Shown here piece after piece: positions 1 through 5,816 of a stretch of 6,477 nucleotides of DNA (position 1 is its first letter; each line of letters starts with the position of its first letter). This stretch comes from Verrucomicrobia bacterium 12-59-8. GTDB taxonomy: Bacteria > Verrucomicrobiota > Verrucomicrobiae > Verrucomicrobiales > Verrucomicrobiaceae. The stretch spans positions 2,742-9,218 of the forward strand of contig NCCR01000308.1 in NCBI GenBank assembly GCA_002279765.1, given 5' to 3'. The position numbers and the translations under genes are program-made. The notes beneath the pieces were generated by a model. It searched no databases. It was not told the origin of the DNA and saw nothing but the letters and a program-made list of their open reading frames with translations.

Positions 1-7
1 AGATATT

Positions 8-895
8 GTGCTGCATCCCAACTCCTGCGCCGTCACCGCGATCGTACCCGCTTGCAGGCGTCTGGAGCCGCTGCTGACCACCCTGCGGCGCATTCAGGAG
101 TGCAATCCGGTTCCCGATGAAATCGTAGTGCATGTGGATGGAGGCAATGAGAAATTGGTGGCTGCGGTACGCGGCTTCAATCCAGCGATCCGCATTTTGA
201 CCAGCAGTACTTTGTTGGGCCCCGGAGGCTCTAGAAACATCCTCATCGCTGCCGCCCGGCACAATTTGGTGGCGAACTTCGACGATGACTCGTTTCCTGC
301 ACAGACAGATTATTTCGCCCGTGTGCTGCGCCTGGCTGAACGCTTTCCTGATGCAGCAATGTTTAGCGCAGCAAGCCACGCCCAGGAATGGCGCTCTTTG
401 CAGCTTCAACAGATTGCGCTCCCTTCCGGCTGCGGTTCTGTGTTTAGGCAAAGCTGGTTTCAGCGCACCCACGGTTTTGTTCCACTGCCCATTGCTTACA
501 ACATGGAGGAAGTGGACATCGGGCTGCAATTGCATGCCATCGGCGGAGTGATCGTCCATGACCCGCTGCTGCGCGTGGTGCATGACCACCATCTGGTGCA
601 GAAAGTGGATGCCAGGACCAACTCCATTGTGCTGGCCAACACTGCCTTCTTTCCTTTGCTACGCTTTCCTGCCTGGCTTTGGCCTTTGGGGATTTGGAGT
701 GTGTTCCGACGGATTGTGTTGTTGTTACGCTGGGGCTGGACGGCAGGCTTGTTTGAAGGACTGCGTATGATTCCCGATCATCTCATTAGACACCGAATGT
801 GCCGCAAGGCGGTACGCAGCTCCGTCGTCCTGAGCTGGATGCTGCTGAAGCGTCATCCGAAGGATCTGGGGGATGCGAAGCTAGTCACCACCTGA
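8..895 (+). CDS. GT2-family (GT-A fold) glycosyltransferase, start at or beyond left edge
   Basis: Predicted to transfer a sugar from a nucleotide-sugar to a lipid-linked glycan on the cytoplasmic side of the membrane; donor and acceptor cannot be read. Visible GT2 signs, numbered from the GTG at 8: first beta strand VTAIVPACRR (9-18), VHVDGG (41-46), the metal-binding acidic cluster FDDDS (91-95), GCGSVF (141-146), and the acceptor-side acidic motif EEVDIGLQLHA (167-177). A hydrophobic, Trp-rich stretch at about 217-245 (WLWPLGIW and after) may associate with the membrane, but I do not see a clear spanning helix. The length of about 295 residues is normal for a single-domain GT2. The GTG has no ribosome site in the 7 bases before it, and the frame stays open to the window edge, so the true start may lie outside. 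The stop overlaps the next gene's ATG by one base (TGATG). The family is confident; the substrate is unknown. Confidence 0.88.
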   Translation: MLHPNSCAVTAIVPACRRLEPLLTTLRRIQECNPVPDEIVVHVDGGNEKLVAAVRGFNPAIRILTSSTLLGPGGSRNILIAAARHNLVANFDDDSFPAQTDYFARVLRLAERFPDAAMFSAASHAQEWRSLQLQQIALPSGCGSVFRQSWFQRTHGFVPLPIAYNMEEVDIGLQLHAIGGVIVHDPLLRVVHDHHLVQKVDARTNSIVLANTAFFPLLRFPAWLWPLGIWSVFRRIVLLLRWGWTAGLFEGLRMIPDHLIRHRMCRKAVRSSVVLSWMLLKRHPKDLGDAKLVTT

Positions 896-1761
896 TGTTC
901 AGCTCGTTCATACACTCTTGTCATGAGGGCTCGATCGCGGCCAAACAATGTTCGGACCGCACCTCGGCTTGGCGGTTGCGGTGGGATTTCATGTTCAGCC
1001 GTCTGCTCAAATGGGGACGGCTGCCCGGTTACAATCACTTGCGTGAGGTGAATCTCAAAAGCGGTATGATCCATTACCGCTTCAACCGGGGCGATTTACA
1101 AAGCCTGCGTGAAGTGATGCTGGAAGAAGTCTATGCCTGCGACCTGCCGTTTCAGCCCAGAACCGTACTCGATCTGGGGGCCAACATCGGACTGGCCTCA
1201 GTTTGGTTTTCCAAAAGAACTCATTCTGCTCTGGCGGGTTCCGGGCCCTGTTTTGTGCTGGCGGTCGAACCTGTGCCTGGGAATGCCGAGGTGGCGGAGA
1301 TGAATTTTCGCGGCAATCACATTTCAGGCGAGGTCATTCATGCTGCTGTAGGACTGCAATCTGGGGAGGCATGGTTTGAGGCAAGGATGGAATCCAATCT
1401 GGGCCGTCTCGTTAAAGAGAATGCGGCGGCGGGTTACAGCCGCGTCCCGGTGGTGGGCATCCAAGACCTGCTGGATCGCTTTCCCACAGGGCAGGTCGAT
1501 CTGGTGAAGATGGACATTGAAGGTGGGGAAGAGGAACTGCTGAGTCATGACACGGACTGGCTCCCGAAAGTGAAGGCACTTCTCGTTGAATGGCATGATG
1601 ACCGCGCGGATTCACGTCCACTGATCCGGAATGTCGAAGCCGCCGGTTTCCTGCATCAGCGGATCAATGTTGAACGTCAGGACAATCTAAGCCTGTTTTG
1701 TCGGTCCGCAGCAGACGATTCACAACGCAAAGGTTTTAGCGGTGAGAACGCGACACACTGA
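895..1761 (+). CDS. FkbM-family SAM-dependent methyltransferase
   Basis: Predicted O-methyltransferase of the FkbM family, common in glycan clusters, where it caps or decorates sugar hydroxyls using S-adenosylmethionine. With the start at 895 it has 288 residues. Landmarks: family entry region GDLQSLREVMLEEVY (66-80); SAM-binding motif I VLDLGANIGLAS (91-102); AVEPVP (123-128), whose acidic residue normally contacts the SAM ribose; and the family signature VDLVKMDIEGGEEELL (201-216) followed by LLVEWHD (229-235). The Rossmann core appears complete. I chose ATG 895 because it forms a TGATG overlap with the upstream stop, which suggests translational coupling. The frame is open further upstream to an ATG at 799, but that would overlap the GT2 gene by 97 bases. 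A third candidate is ATG 991, just before the conserved part; residues 1-32 show no conserved feature. The methylated sugar position cannot be told. Confidence 0.9.
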   Translation: MFSSFIHSCHEGSIAAKQCSDRTSAWRLRWDFMFSRLLKWGRLPGYNHLREVNLKSGMIHYRFNRGDLQSLREVMLEEVYACDLPFQPRTVLDLGANIGLASVWFSKRTHSALAGSGPCFVLAVEPVPGNAEVAEMNFRGNHISGEVIHAAVGLQSGEAWFEARMESNLGRLVKENAAAGYSRVPVVGIQDLLDRFPTGQVDLVKMDIEGGEEELLSHDTDWLPKVKALLVEWHDDRADSRPLIRNVEAAGFLHQRINVERQDNLSLFCRSAADDSQRKGFSGENATH

Positions 1762-1763
1762 AA

Positions 1764-4073
1764 ATGAAACCTGACTGCATCCACATCTGGACTCCGGGCA
1801 TCGGCGAAGGGGCGGGGGGGATTCAGGCGTTTTCGCGCGTTTATGTGCAGGCGATACGTGAGGCCTTCCCGTGTGCCCTGATCCGGGTGTTCGTCAAAAA
1901 TGACGAGCCTGACCCAGATGATCCGCTCCGCCGTATGGGCGTGGTGTTTCATTCGGTGGCGCGAGAGCCTGCCTGGCTGCGTACGACCTTGCTGGTGGTT
2001 TTGGGGGTCGGCCTGGGTTTATGGAAAAAACCCGTGGTCGCGGTGACGACTCATCTGCATTTCCTGCCGGCTTTGCGGATACTGCATTGGTTGCGCGCCA
2101 TTCCGGTGATGAGCGTGCTGCATGGAATTGAGGCCTGGAGCCTTCGCGGTGGCCCGCGGGTTTGGGCGATGCAAGCGGCCGATCATTTGCTGGCGGTGAG
2201 CCACTTCACCCGTCAGGTGGTGATCGATTCTTATGGCATTCATCCCGATAAAATCAGCGTGGTGCCGAACACTTTTGACACGGAACGTTTCACCCCTGGA
2301 CCGAAGCCGGAGTACTTGTTGAAACGGTATGGTTTGAAACCTGACCAACCAGTGTTGCTTACGGTGAGCAGACTGCAGCTCTCTGAACGCTACAAAGGCC
2401 ACCGTCAGGTGCTCGTGGCCTTGCAGGCCATTCGACAGCAGTTTCCGGATGTGTGCCAGGTGGTGGTGGGCACGGGTGATGATCTGTCCAGCCTGCGTGA
2501 GGCGGTGGTCGCGCGCGGGTTGGCGGACTGTGTCATTCTGGCGGGGCATGTGCCGGGGGAGGAGCTCCCGGATCATTACCGCCTTTGTGATGCGTTTGTC
2601 ATGCCCAGCAGCAAGGAGGGCTTTGGAATTGTGTTTTTAGAGGCGATGGCCACGGGCAAACCAGTGGTGGCAGGCCGAATAGACGGCTCCGTGGATGCTC
2701 TGGACGGCGGGCGACTGGGCCTGCTGGTAGATCCTAATGATCCTGGGTCGATCACCCAGGCGTTGCAGCAGGTGCTGTCACGGACACAACCCGATGCCCT
2801 GTGGAATGATCCTGTGGCGCTGCGTGCCGCAGTGGTGGAGCAGTTTGGTTATCCTCGTGTCAGCCGGATGCTGGCAGAAGATCTTGGCAGGCTGTTGGGC
2901 CAGGAAAAATTGACCGGAGACATGCAGATGGTTGCTACCCCGCTGTTGCCGGTGGTCGCGGCAGCCCCGCGCATTGTGGTTCTGACGCAGCTGACCTCCC
3001 CTTACCAAGTGGAGTTTTTCAATGCACTGTCCGCAGTTTCTGACTGTCACATTGAGGTAATTTATCTGACCAGCCGAGATCGCAGTCGTCAGTGGGACAT
3101 GACGTACATTGGCCACACGCATCTCATTCTCTCCGAAACACCGCACATGCGTGAAGATGCCATGCGCGCGATCCGCAAAGCCGATCTCGTCGTCTTCAAC
3201 TATTATACGGACTGGTTCACCCTCAGGGCGATTCGGGAACGGGCACGGGAGGGCAAGCCCTGGGTCTTCTGGGGAGAGCGTCCGGGGTTTTATCAGACGG
3301 GCATGACGGGCGTCATCGCGCGTTGGTTTTTACTACGGCCTCTGCATCGCAGTTCCGTGCCGATCTGGGGGGTGGGACGTTTTGGAGTGGCGGGCTATCA
3401 GCGTGAGTTTGGCAAAAACCGCACCTACCAAAACATTCCGTACTTTTCCGAGTTGAAGGGCTTTCTGCAGATTGAGCGCCAACCTGACGCCGCGCGTGTG
3501 TTCTTTTATTCAGGCTCCTTCACTTCGCGCAAGGGTTCTGATATGCTGGTCGAGTCCTTCAGGCGCATCGCCTCCCGGCATCCGCAGGCTCGCCTGGTCC
3601 TCGTGGGGGCAGGGGAGATGGAGCGCCAGATGCGCAATACACTGCAGCCCTGCGCGGACCGGGTGACCTGGCTGGGGTTTCAGCCCTGGCACAAGCTGCC
3701 TGAGTGCTATCAGCAAGGCACGATTTTTTGTTTTCCATCTCGGTATGATGGCTGGGGGCTTTCGATGGTTGAGGCGCTGGCTTCCGGCATGCCTTCCATC
3801 GGCACGGACCGGACGGGTTCGGCGCTGGAATTCCTGGCCGATCACAAAGCCGGCTGGCTGGTGGAGGCGGGCAACAGGCATGAACTGGAGCAGGCCATGG
3901 AGCAGGCGCTGCTGCTTCCCGAGCCGGAGTTTCAGGCCATGCAGAACGCTGCGCGGACGGCTGTCTCTCAGAGCGGCCTTGAAGCAGGAGTGCGCCGCTT
4001 CAAGGTTGCGGTTCAGGACGCCCTCGTACGCCCGCCGGCCTGTCCATCTGCGAATACCACGCATTCCAACTAA
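1764..4073 (+). CDS. Tandem GT4-GT4 fused glycosyltransferase
   Basis: A 769-residue protein holding two complete GT-B glycosyltransferases, about twice the usual 370-400 residues of a GT4 enzyme. First unit (about 1-380): glycine-rich acceptor loop GEGAGGIQAF (14-23), HGIEAW (120-125), VPNTFDTERF (167-176), donor-domain TVSRLQLSERYKG (200-212) with R203 and K211, and the E-x7-E motif E285/E293 in SSKEGFGIVFLEAMATGKP. A hydrophobic stretch at 74-87 may touch the membrane. Linker about 381-402. Second unit (about 403-755): SPYQVEFFNAL (412-422), FWGERPG (502-508), YSGSFTSRKGSD (582-593), LVLVGAGE (611-618), and PSRYDGWGLSMVEALASG (658-675), where the first acidic residue is D662 instead of Glu, paired with E670. 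It starts 2 bases after the fkbM-type stop with no clear ribosome site, so coupling is likely. It probably adds two successive sugars. A possible internal start at 2928 could also yield the second unit alone. No frame disturbance is seen. Confidence 0.9.
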   Translation: MKPDCIHIWTPGIGEGAGGIQAFSRVYVQAIREAFPCALIRVFVKNDEPDPDDPLRRMGVVFHSVAREPAWLRTTLLVVLGVGLGLWKKPVVAVTTHLHFLPALRILHWLRAIPVMSVLHGIEAWSLRGGPRVWAMQAADHLLAVSHFTRQVVIDSYGIHPDKISVVPNTFDTERFTPGPKPEYLLKRYGLKPDQPVLLTVSRLQLSERYKGHRQVLVALQAIRQQFPDVCQVVVGTGDDLSSLREAVVARGLADCVILAGHVPGEELPDHYRLCDAFVMPSSKEGFGIVFLEAMATGKPVVAGRIDGSVDALDGGRLGLLVDPNDPGSITQALQQVLSRTQPDALWNDPVALRAAVVEQFGYPRVSRMLAEDLGRLLGQEKLTGDMQMVATPLLPVVAAAPRIVVLTQLTSPYQVEFFNALSAVSDCHIEVIYLTSRDRSRQWDMTYIGHTHLILSETPHMREDAMRAIRKADLVVFNYYTDWFTLRAIRERAREGKPWVFWGERPGFYQTGMTGVIARWFLLRPLHRSSVPIWGVGRFGVAGYQREFGKNRTYQNIPYFSELKGFLQIERQPDAARVFFYSGSFTSRKGSDMLVESFRRIASRHPQARLVLVGAGEMERQMRNTLQPCADRVTWLGFQPWHKLPECYQQGTIFCFPSRYDGWGLSMVEALASGMPSIGTDRTGSALEFLADHKAGWLVEAGNRHELEQAMEQALLLPEPEFQAMQNAARTAVSQSGLEAGVRRFKVAVQDALVRPPACPSANTTHSN
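2916..2930 (+). promoter_or_regulatory. Possible internal ribosome binding site and start between the two GT4 units
   Basis: GGAGA at 2916-2920 lies 7 bases before the in-frame ATG at 2928 (residue 389), exactly in the linker between the two GT4 domains. This is a better Shine-Dalgarno match than the region before the gene's own ATG at 1764. It could be a relic of once-separate genes or an active start giving a 381-residue second enzyme. Such short matches also arise by chance in G-rich coding sequence, so confidence is low. Confidence 0.25.
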
Positions 4074-4077
4074 ATTT

Positions 4078-5097
4078 ATGTGCGGCATTGCAGGCATTAT
4101 CAATCCGGGAGGGGCTGAACGCGGAGGTCTGCTGGCCCGGCTGGAGGCGCTGGCTGCTGCGCTGCAGCACCGGGGACCGGATGACCGGGGTACCTGGGCC
4201 TCTGCCAATGGAGTCGCAGGACTGGCGCATGTGCGGTTGTCGATTCTCGATCTGTCTGCGGCAGGGCATCAGCCCATGGCTTCCTGTGAAGGGCGCTACA
4301 CCATCACCTTCAACGGTGAGATCTACAATTTTCGCGACCTGCGTGCCGAATTGGAAAAGCAGGGCGTGCAGTTCAAAACAGGAACAGACACCGAGGTGCT
4401 GCTGGCCATGTACCATCGCGACGGCGTGGATTGTGTGCGGCACTTGCGCGGCATGTTTGCCTTCTGCATCTGGGATCAGCAGGAGCAGCGGGCGTTTCTG
4501 GCCCGCGATCCACTGGGCATCAAACCGTTGTATTATTCCATGCAAGGAGATGGCAGCCTGGTCTTCGCCTCTGAACTGAAAGCCCTGCGGCGTTCCGGGT
4601 TGGTCGGCACGGAAATCGATGGCACGGCGGTGATGGCTTATTTCGAAAGCGGAAGCGTGCCCGAACCGCTGACCTTGCTTAAAGGGGCGTTTTGCCTGCG
4701 GGCAGGCCACTGGCTCCAGTGGTGCAACGGGACCCTGCAGGAGCACTGCTACTGGCAGATTCAATTTGATGAGCGCAGGGAGTCGCAAATGGATCAACAG
4801 CAGGCCGTGCCGCTCGTCCGTGAGGCGTTGATGGACTCCATCCGCCATCATTTTGTGAGCGATGTTCCTGTGGGGATTTTCCTCAGCGGCGGCATTGACT
4901 CCACCGCCTTGGTCGCCATGGCGGTGGAGGCCGGGCATCGCGGCTTTCGCACCTTTTCGATCGGGGTCGACGACCCTGAATTGGATGAGTCCTCCGTAGC
5001 CAGGGAGACCGCAGCGCATTTCAACACCGAGCATCATGAACTGCTGCTTTCTTCAATACGTACACCGTCGCCCGTTTTGCCAGAAGAGCAGGAATGA
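4078..5097 (+). CDS. AsnB-like N-terminal fragment: glutaminase domain plus ATP-binding loop
   Basis: The 339-residue open frame of the broken amidotransferase. Class II glutamine amidotransferase domain: MCGIAGI start with nucleophile C2 (exposed after Met removal), HRGPDD (31-36), HVRLSILDL (51-59) with R53, GHQPM (63-67), FNGEIYNF (78-85), TGTDTEVLL (101-109), ARDPLGIKPLYY (142-153). The synthetase domain then begins: VPVGIFLSGGIDST (263-276), the pyrophosphate (PP) loop, then FSIGVDDPELDESSVARETA (293-312) and TEHHELLL (317-324). From about residue 325 the sequence (IRTPSPVLPEEQE) is out of frame and no longer family-like. The start is fixed by C2: although the frame is open back to 3745, an N-terminal extension would bury the catalytic cysteine. 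There is no Shine-Dalgarno match before ATG 4078. The fragment could keep glutaminase activity if it folds, but it lacks most of the synthetase domain. Confidence 0.75.
   Translation: MCGIAGIINPGGAERGGLLARLEALAAALQHRGPDDRGTWASANGVAGLAHVRLSILDLSAAGHQPMASCEGRYTITFNGEIYNFRDLRAELEKQGVQFKTGTDTEVLLAMYHRDGVDCVRHLRGMFAFCIWDQQEQRAFLARDPLGIKPLYYSMQGDGSLVFASELKALRRSGLVGTEIDGTAVMAYFESGSVPEPLTLLKGAFCLRAGHWLQWCNGTLQEHCYWQIQFDERRESQMDQQQAVPLVREALMDSIRHHFVSDVPVGIFLSGGIDSTALVAMAVEAGHRGFRTFSIGVDDPELDESSVARETAAHFNTEHHELLLSSIRTPSPVLPEEQE
5041..5054 (+). other. Frame-break and deletion junction in the AsnB-like gene
   Basis: Upstream, codons in the first frame read ELLL up to about 5049. From TTC at 5052 the -1 frame reads FNTYTVARFARR, which matches the family segment usually preceded by glycine (D-G-x-N-T). 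The frame-2 codon before it (5049-5051) reads TTC instead of a glycine codon. The junction thus lies at about 5048-5052, with the sequence between the two family segments absent. I see no slippery heptamer that would point to programmed frameshifting. Confidence 0.65.
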
Positions 5098-5813
5098 AAG
5101 TCGTGCTCTCAGGCCTGGGCGGAGATGAATTGTTCGGTGGCTATCCCAGTTTTTCCACCGTTCCCAGACTGGCACGCTGGCACCGCAAGATTCATCTCGC
5201 CGCTCCATTGGATGCCATGTTGGGTAGAGCCATGGAAAAATGGGGCACAACGACCCGGGTCAGGCGCCTTGGCAGCATGCTGCGGCGTCCGCCTGGGATT
5301 CTTTCCGCCTACCGTTCTTTTCGCGGTGTGTTTTCATCTCACACGGCGCGCCTGCTGACGAAAAATTATGTCCCCGGTCTCTCGGCGCCCCCCTTGGAAT
5401 TTGACGGAGATCCCAGCCTTTCGCAAGACGAACTGGACCAGGTGAGCGAACTGGAGCTCAGCCGTTACATGCGTAATCAACTGCTCAAGGACAGCGATGT
5501 CATGAGCATGGCGCATGGTCTCGAACTGCGTGTTCCCTTCGTGGACAGGGCGTTGTTTGAATCGGTCGCTCGTGTGCCGGCCGCCCTGCGTCTGCGCAGC
5601 GGCAAGGCCATGCTCCTGGAGGCGGTTCCCGAGGTGCCACGCCGGATTTCAAATGCACGGAAGCGCGGGTTCTCATTCCCCTTTGAAAAATTGCTGCAGG
5701 TCTCCTGGGGACAGGAGTTTGCGGCAGTACGGCAGCAGATGCCTTCCCCCAATCACACTTGGTACCAGCTTTGGAGTGTGTTTATGCTCGAGCGCTGGCT
5801 TAAAGGGGGGTGA
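5094..5813 (+). CDS. AsnB-like C-terminal fragment of the synthetase domain
   Basis: The remaining part of the synthetase domain, 239 residues from ATG 5094. Conserved pieces: VLSGLGGDELFGGYPSF (4-20), the second ATP/AMP-contacting loop of the family; ELSRYMRNQLLKDSDVMSMA (121-140); HGLELRVPFVD (141-151); and ARKRGFSFPFEKLL (188-201), whose K190 matches the conserved lysine of this superfamily. Family-like sequence continues upstream of this ATG to about 5052, so 5094 is not the ancestral start; it is the first ATG available after the break. Its ATG overlaps the TGA of the N-terminal fragment (ATGA), so coupled re-initiation is possible. The nearest purine-rich bases (AGGA, 5090-5093) directly abut the ATG and are too close for a good ribosome site. 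Alone it lacks the PP-loop and cannot be a working synthetase; association with the N-terminal fragment is speculative. Confidence 0.65.
   Translation: MKVVLSGLGGDELFGGYPSFSTVPRLARWHRKIHLAAPLDAMLGRAMEKWGTTTRVRRLGSMLRRPPGILSAYRSFRGVFSSHTARLLTKNYVPGLSAPPLEFDGDPSLSQDELDQVSELELSRYMRNQLLKDSDVMSMAHGLELRVPFVDRALFESVARVPAALRLRSGKAMLLEAVPEVPRRISNARKRGFSFPFEKLLQVSWGQEFAAVRQQMPSPNHTWYQLWSVFMLERWLKGG
5802..5810 (+). promoter_or_regulatory. Possible ribosome binding site for the downstream GT4 gene
   Basis: AAAGGGGGG at 5802-5810, the last codons of the AsnB-like frame, ends 6 bases before the GTG at 5817. This purine-rich run is the strongest ribosome-site candidate in front of any gene start in the window. 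It is the main reason for preferring GTG 5817 over ATG 5868, which has nothing similar before it. Confidence 0.4.
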
Positions 5814-5816
5814 TTT

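Larger units (their letters stand above)
4078..5813 (+). pseudogene. asnB: Disrupted asparagine synthetase (glutamine-hydrolysing) family amidotransferase
   Basis: AsnB-family enzymes hydrolyse glutamine in an N-terminal domain and pass ammonia to a C-terminal ATP-dependent domain that amidates a carboxylate (aspartate in classic AsnB; in polysaccharide clusters often presumed to be a sugar acid). Here the two halves lie in different frames. Frame 1 runs from ATG 4078 to TGA 5097. Family-like sequence resumes in the -1 frame at about 5052 with FNTYTVARFARRAGMKVVLS and runs to TGA 5811-5813. The family order would place about 25 more residues between the TEHHELLL and FNTY segments, including the acidic segment that in E. 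coli AsnB (from memory) holds catalytic Glu348. The lesion is therefore best read as a deletion of roughly 70-90 bases whose length leaves remainder 1 on division by 3. Restoring it gives about 600 residues, normal for the family. It begins 4 bases after the GT4-GT4 stop. A real mutation and an assembly error cannot be told apart here. Confidence 0.8.

Noticed and set aside
799..894. Upstream start at 799 for the FkbM gene
   Set aside because: It would overlap the GT2 gene by 97 bases with non-conserved sequence; ATG 895 gives a neat TGATG coupling.
1811..1821. Run of seven G in the 5' part of the GT4 fusion, as a possible phase-variation tract
   Set aside because: It encodes the conserved GAGG acceptor loop, is short, and no other contingency repeats are seen in the window. 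The six-G run at 5805-5810 is likewise unremarkable as a repeat.
3745..4077. In-frame 111-codon extension upstream of the AsnB-like ATG
   Set aside because: The class II glutaminase needs Cys2 at the mature N terminus (MCGIAGI at 4078), and the extension overlaps the GT4 fusion in another frame.
3510..4208. Minus-strand open frame (232 codons) across the end of the GT4 fusion and the start of AsnB
   Set aside because: It spans the boundary of two real plus-strand genes and has low-complexity Arg/Pro-rich sequence with no recognisable motif.
4000..5037. Long minus-strand open frame (345 codons) opposite the AsnB-like gene
   Set aside because: It lies wholly antisense to a gene with clear conserved motifs, and its translation shows no domain. 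Long antisense frames are common in G+C-rich coding DNA.
5041..5097. Programmed -1 frameshift joining the two AsnB pieces
   Set aside because: No canonical slippery heptamer in the right frame is present, and even a perfect shift would leave out about 25 conserved residues.
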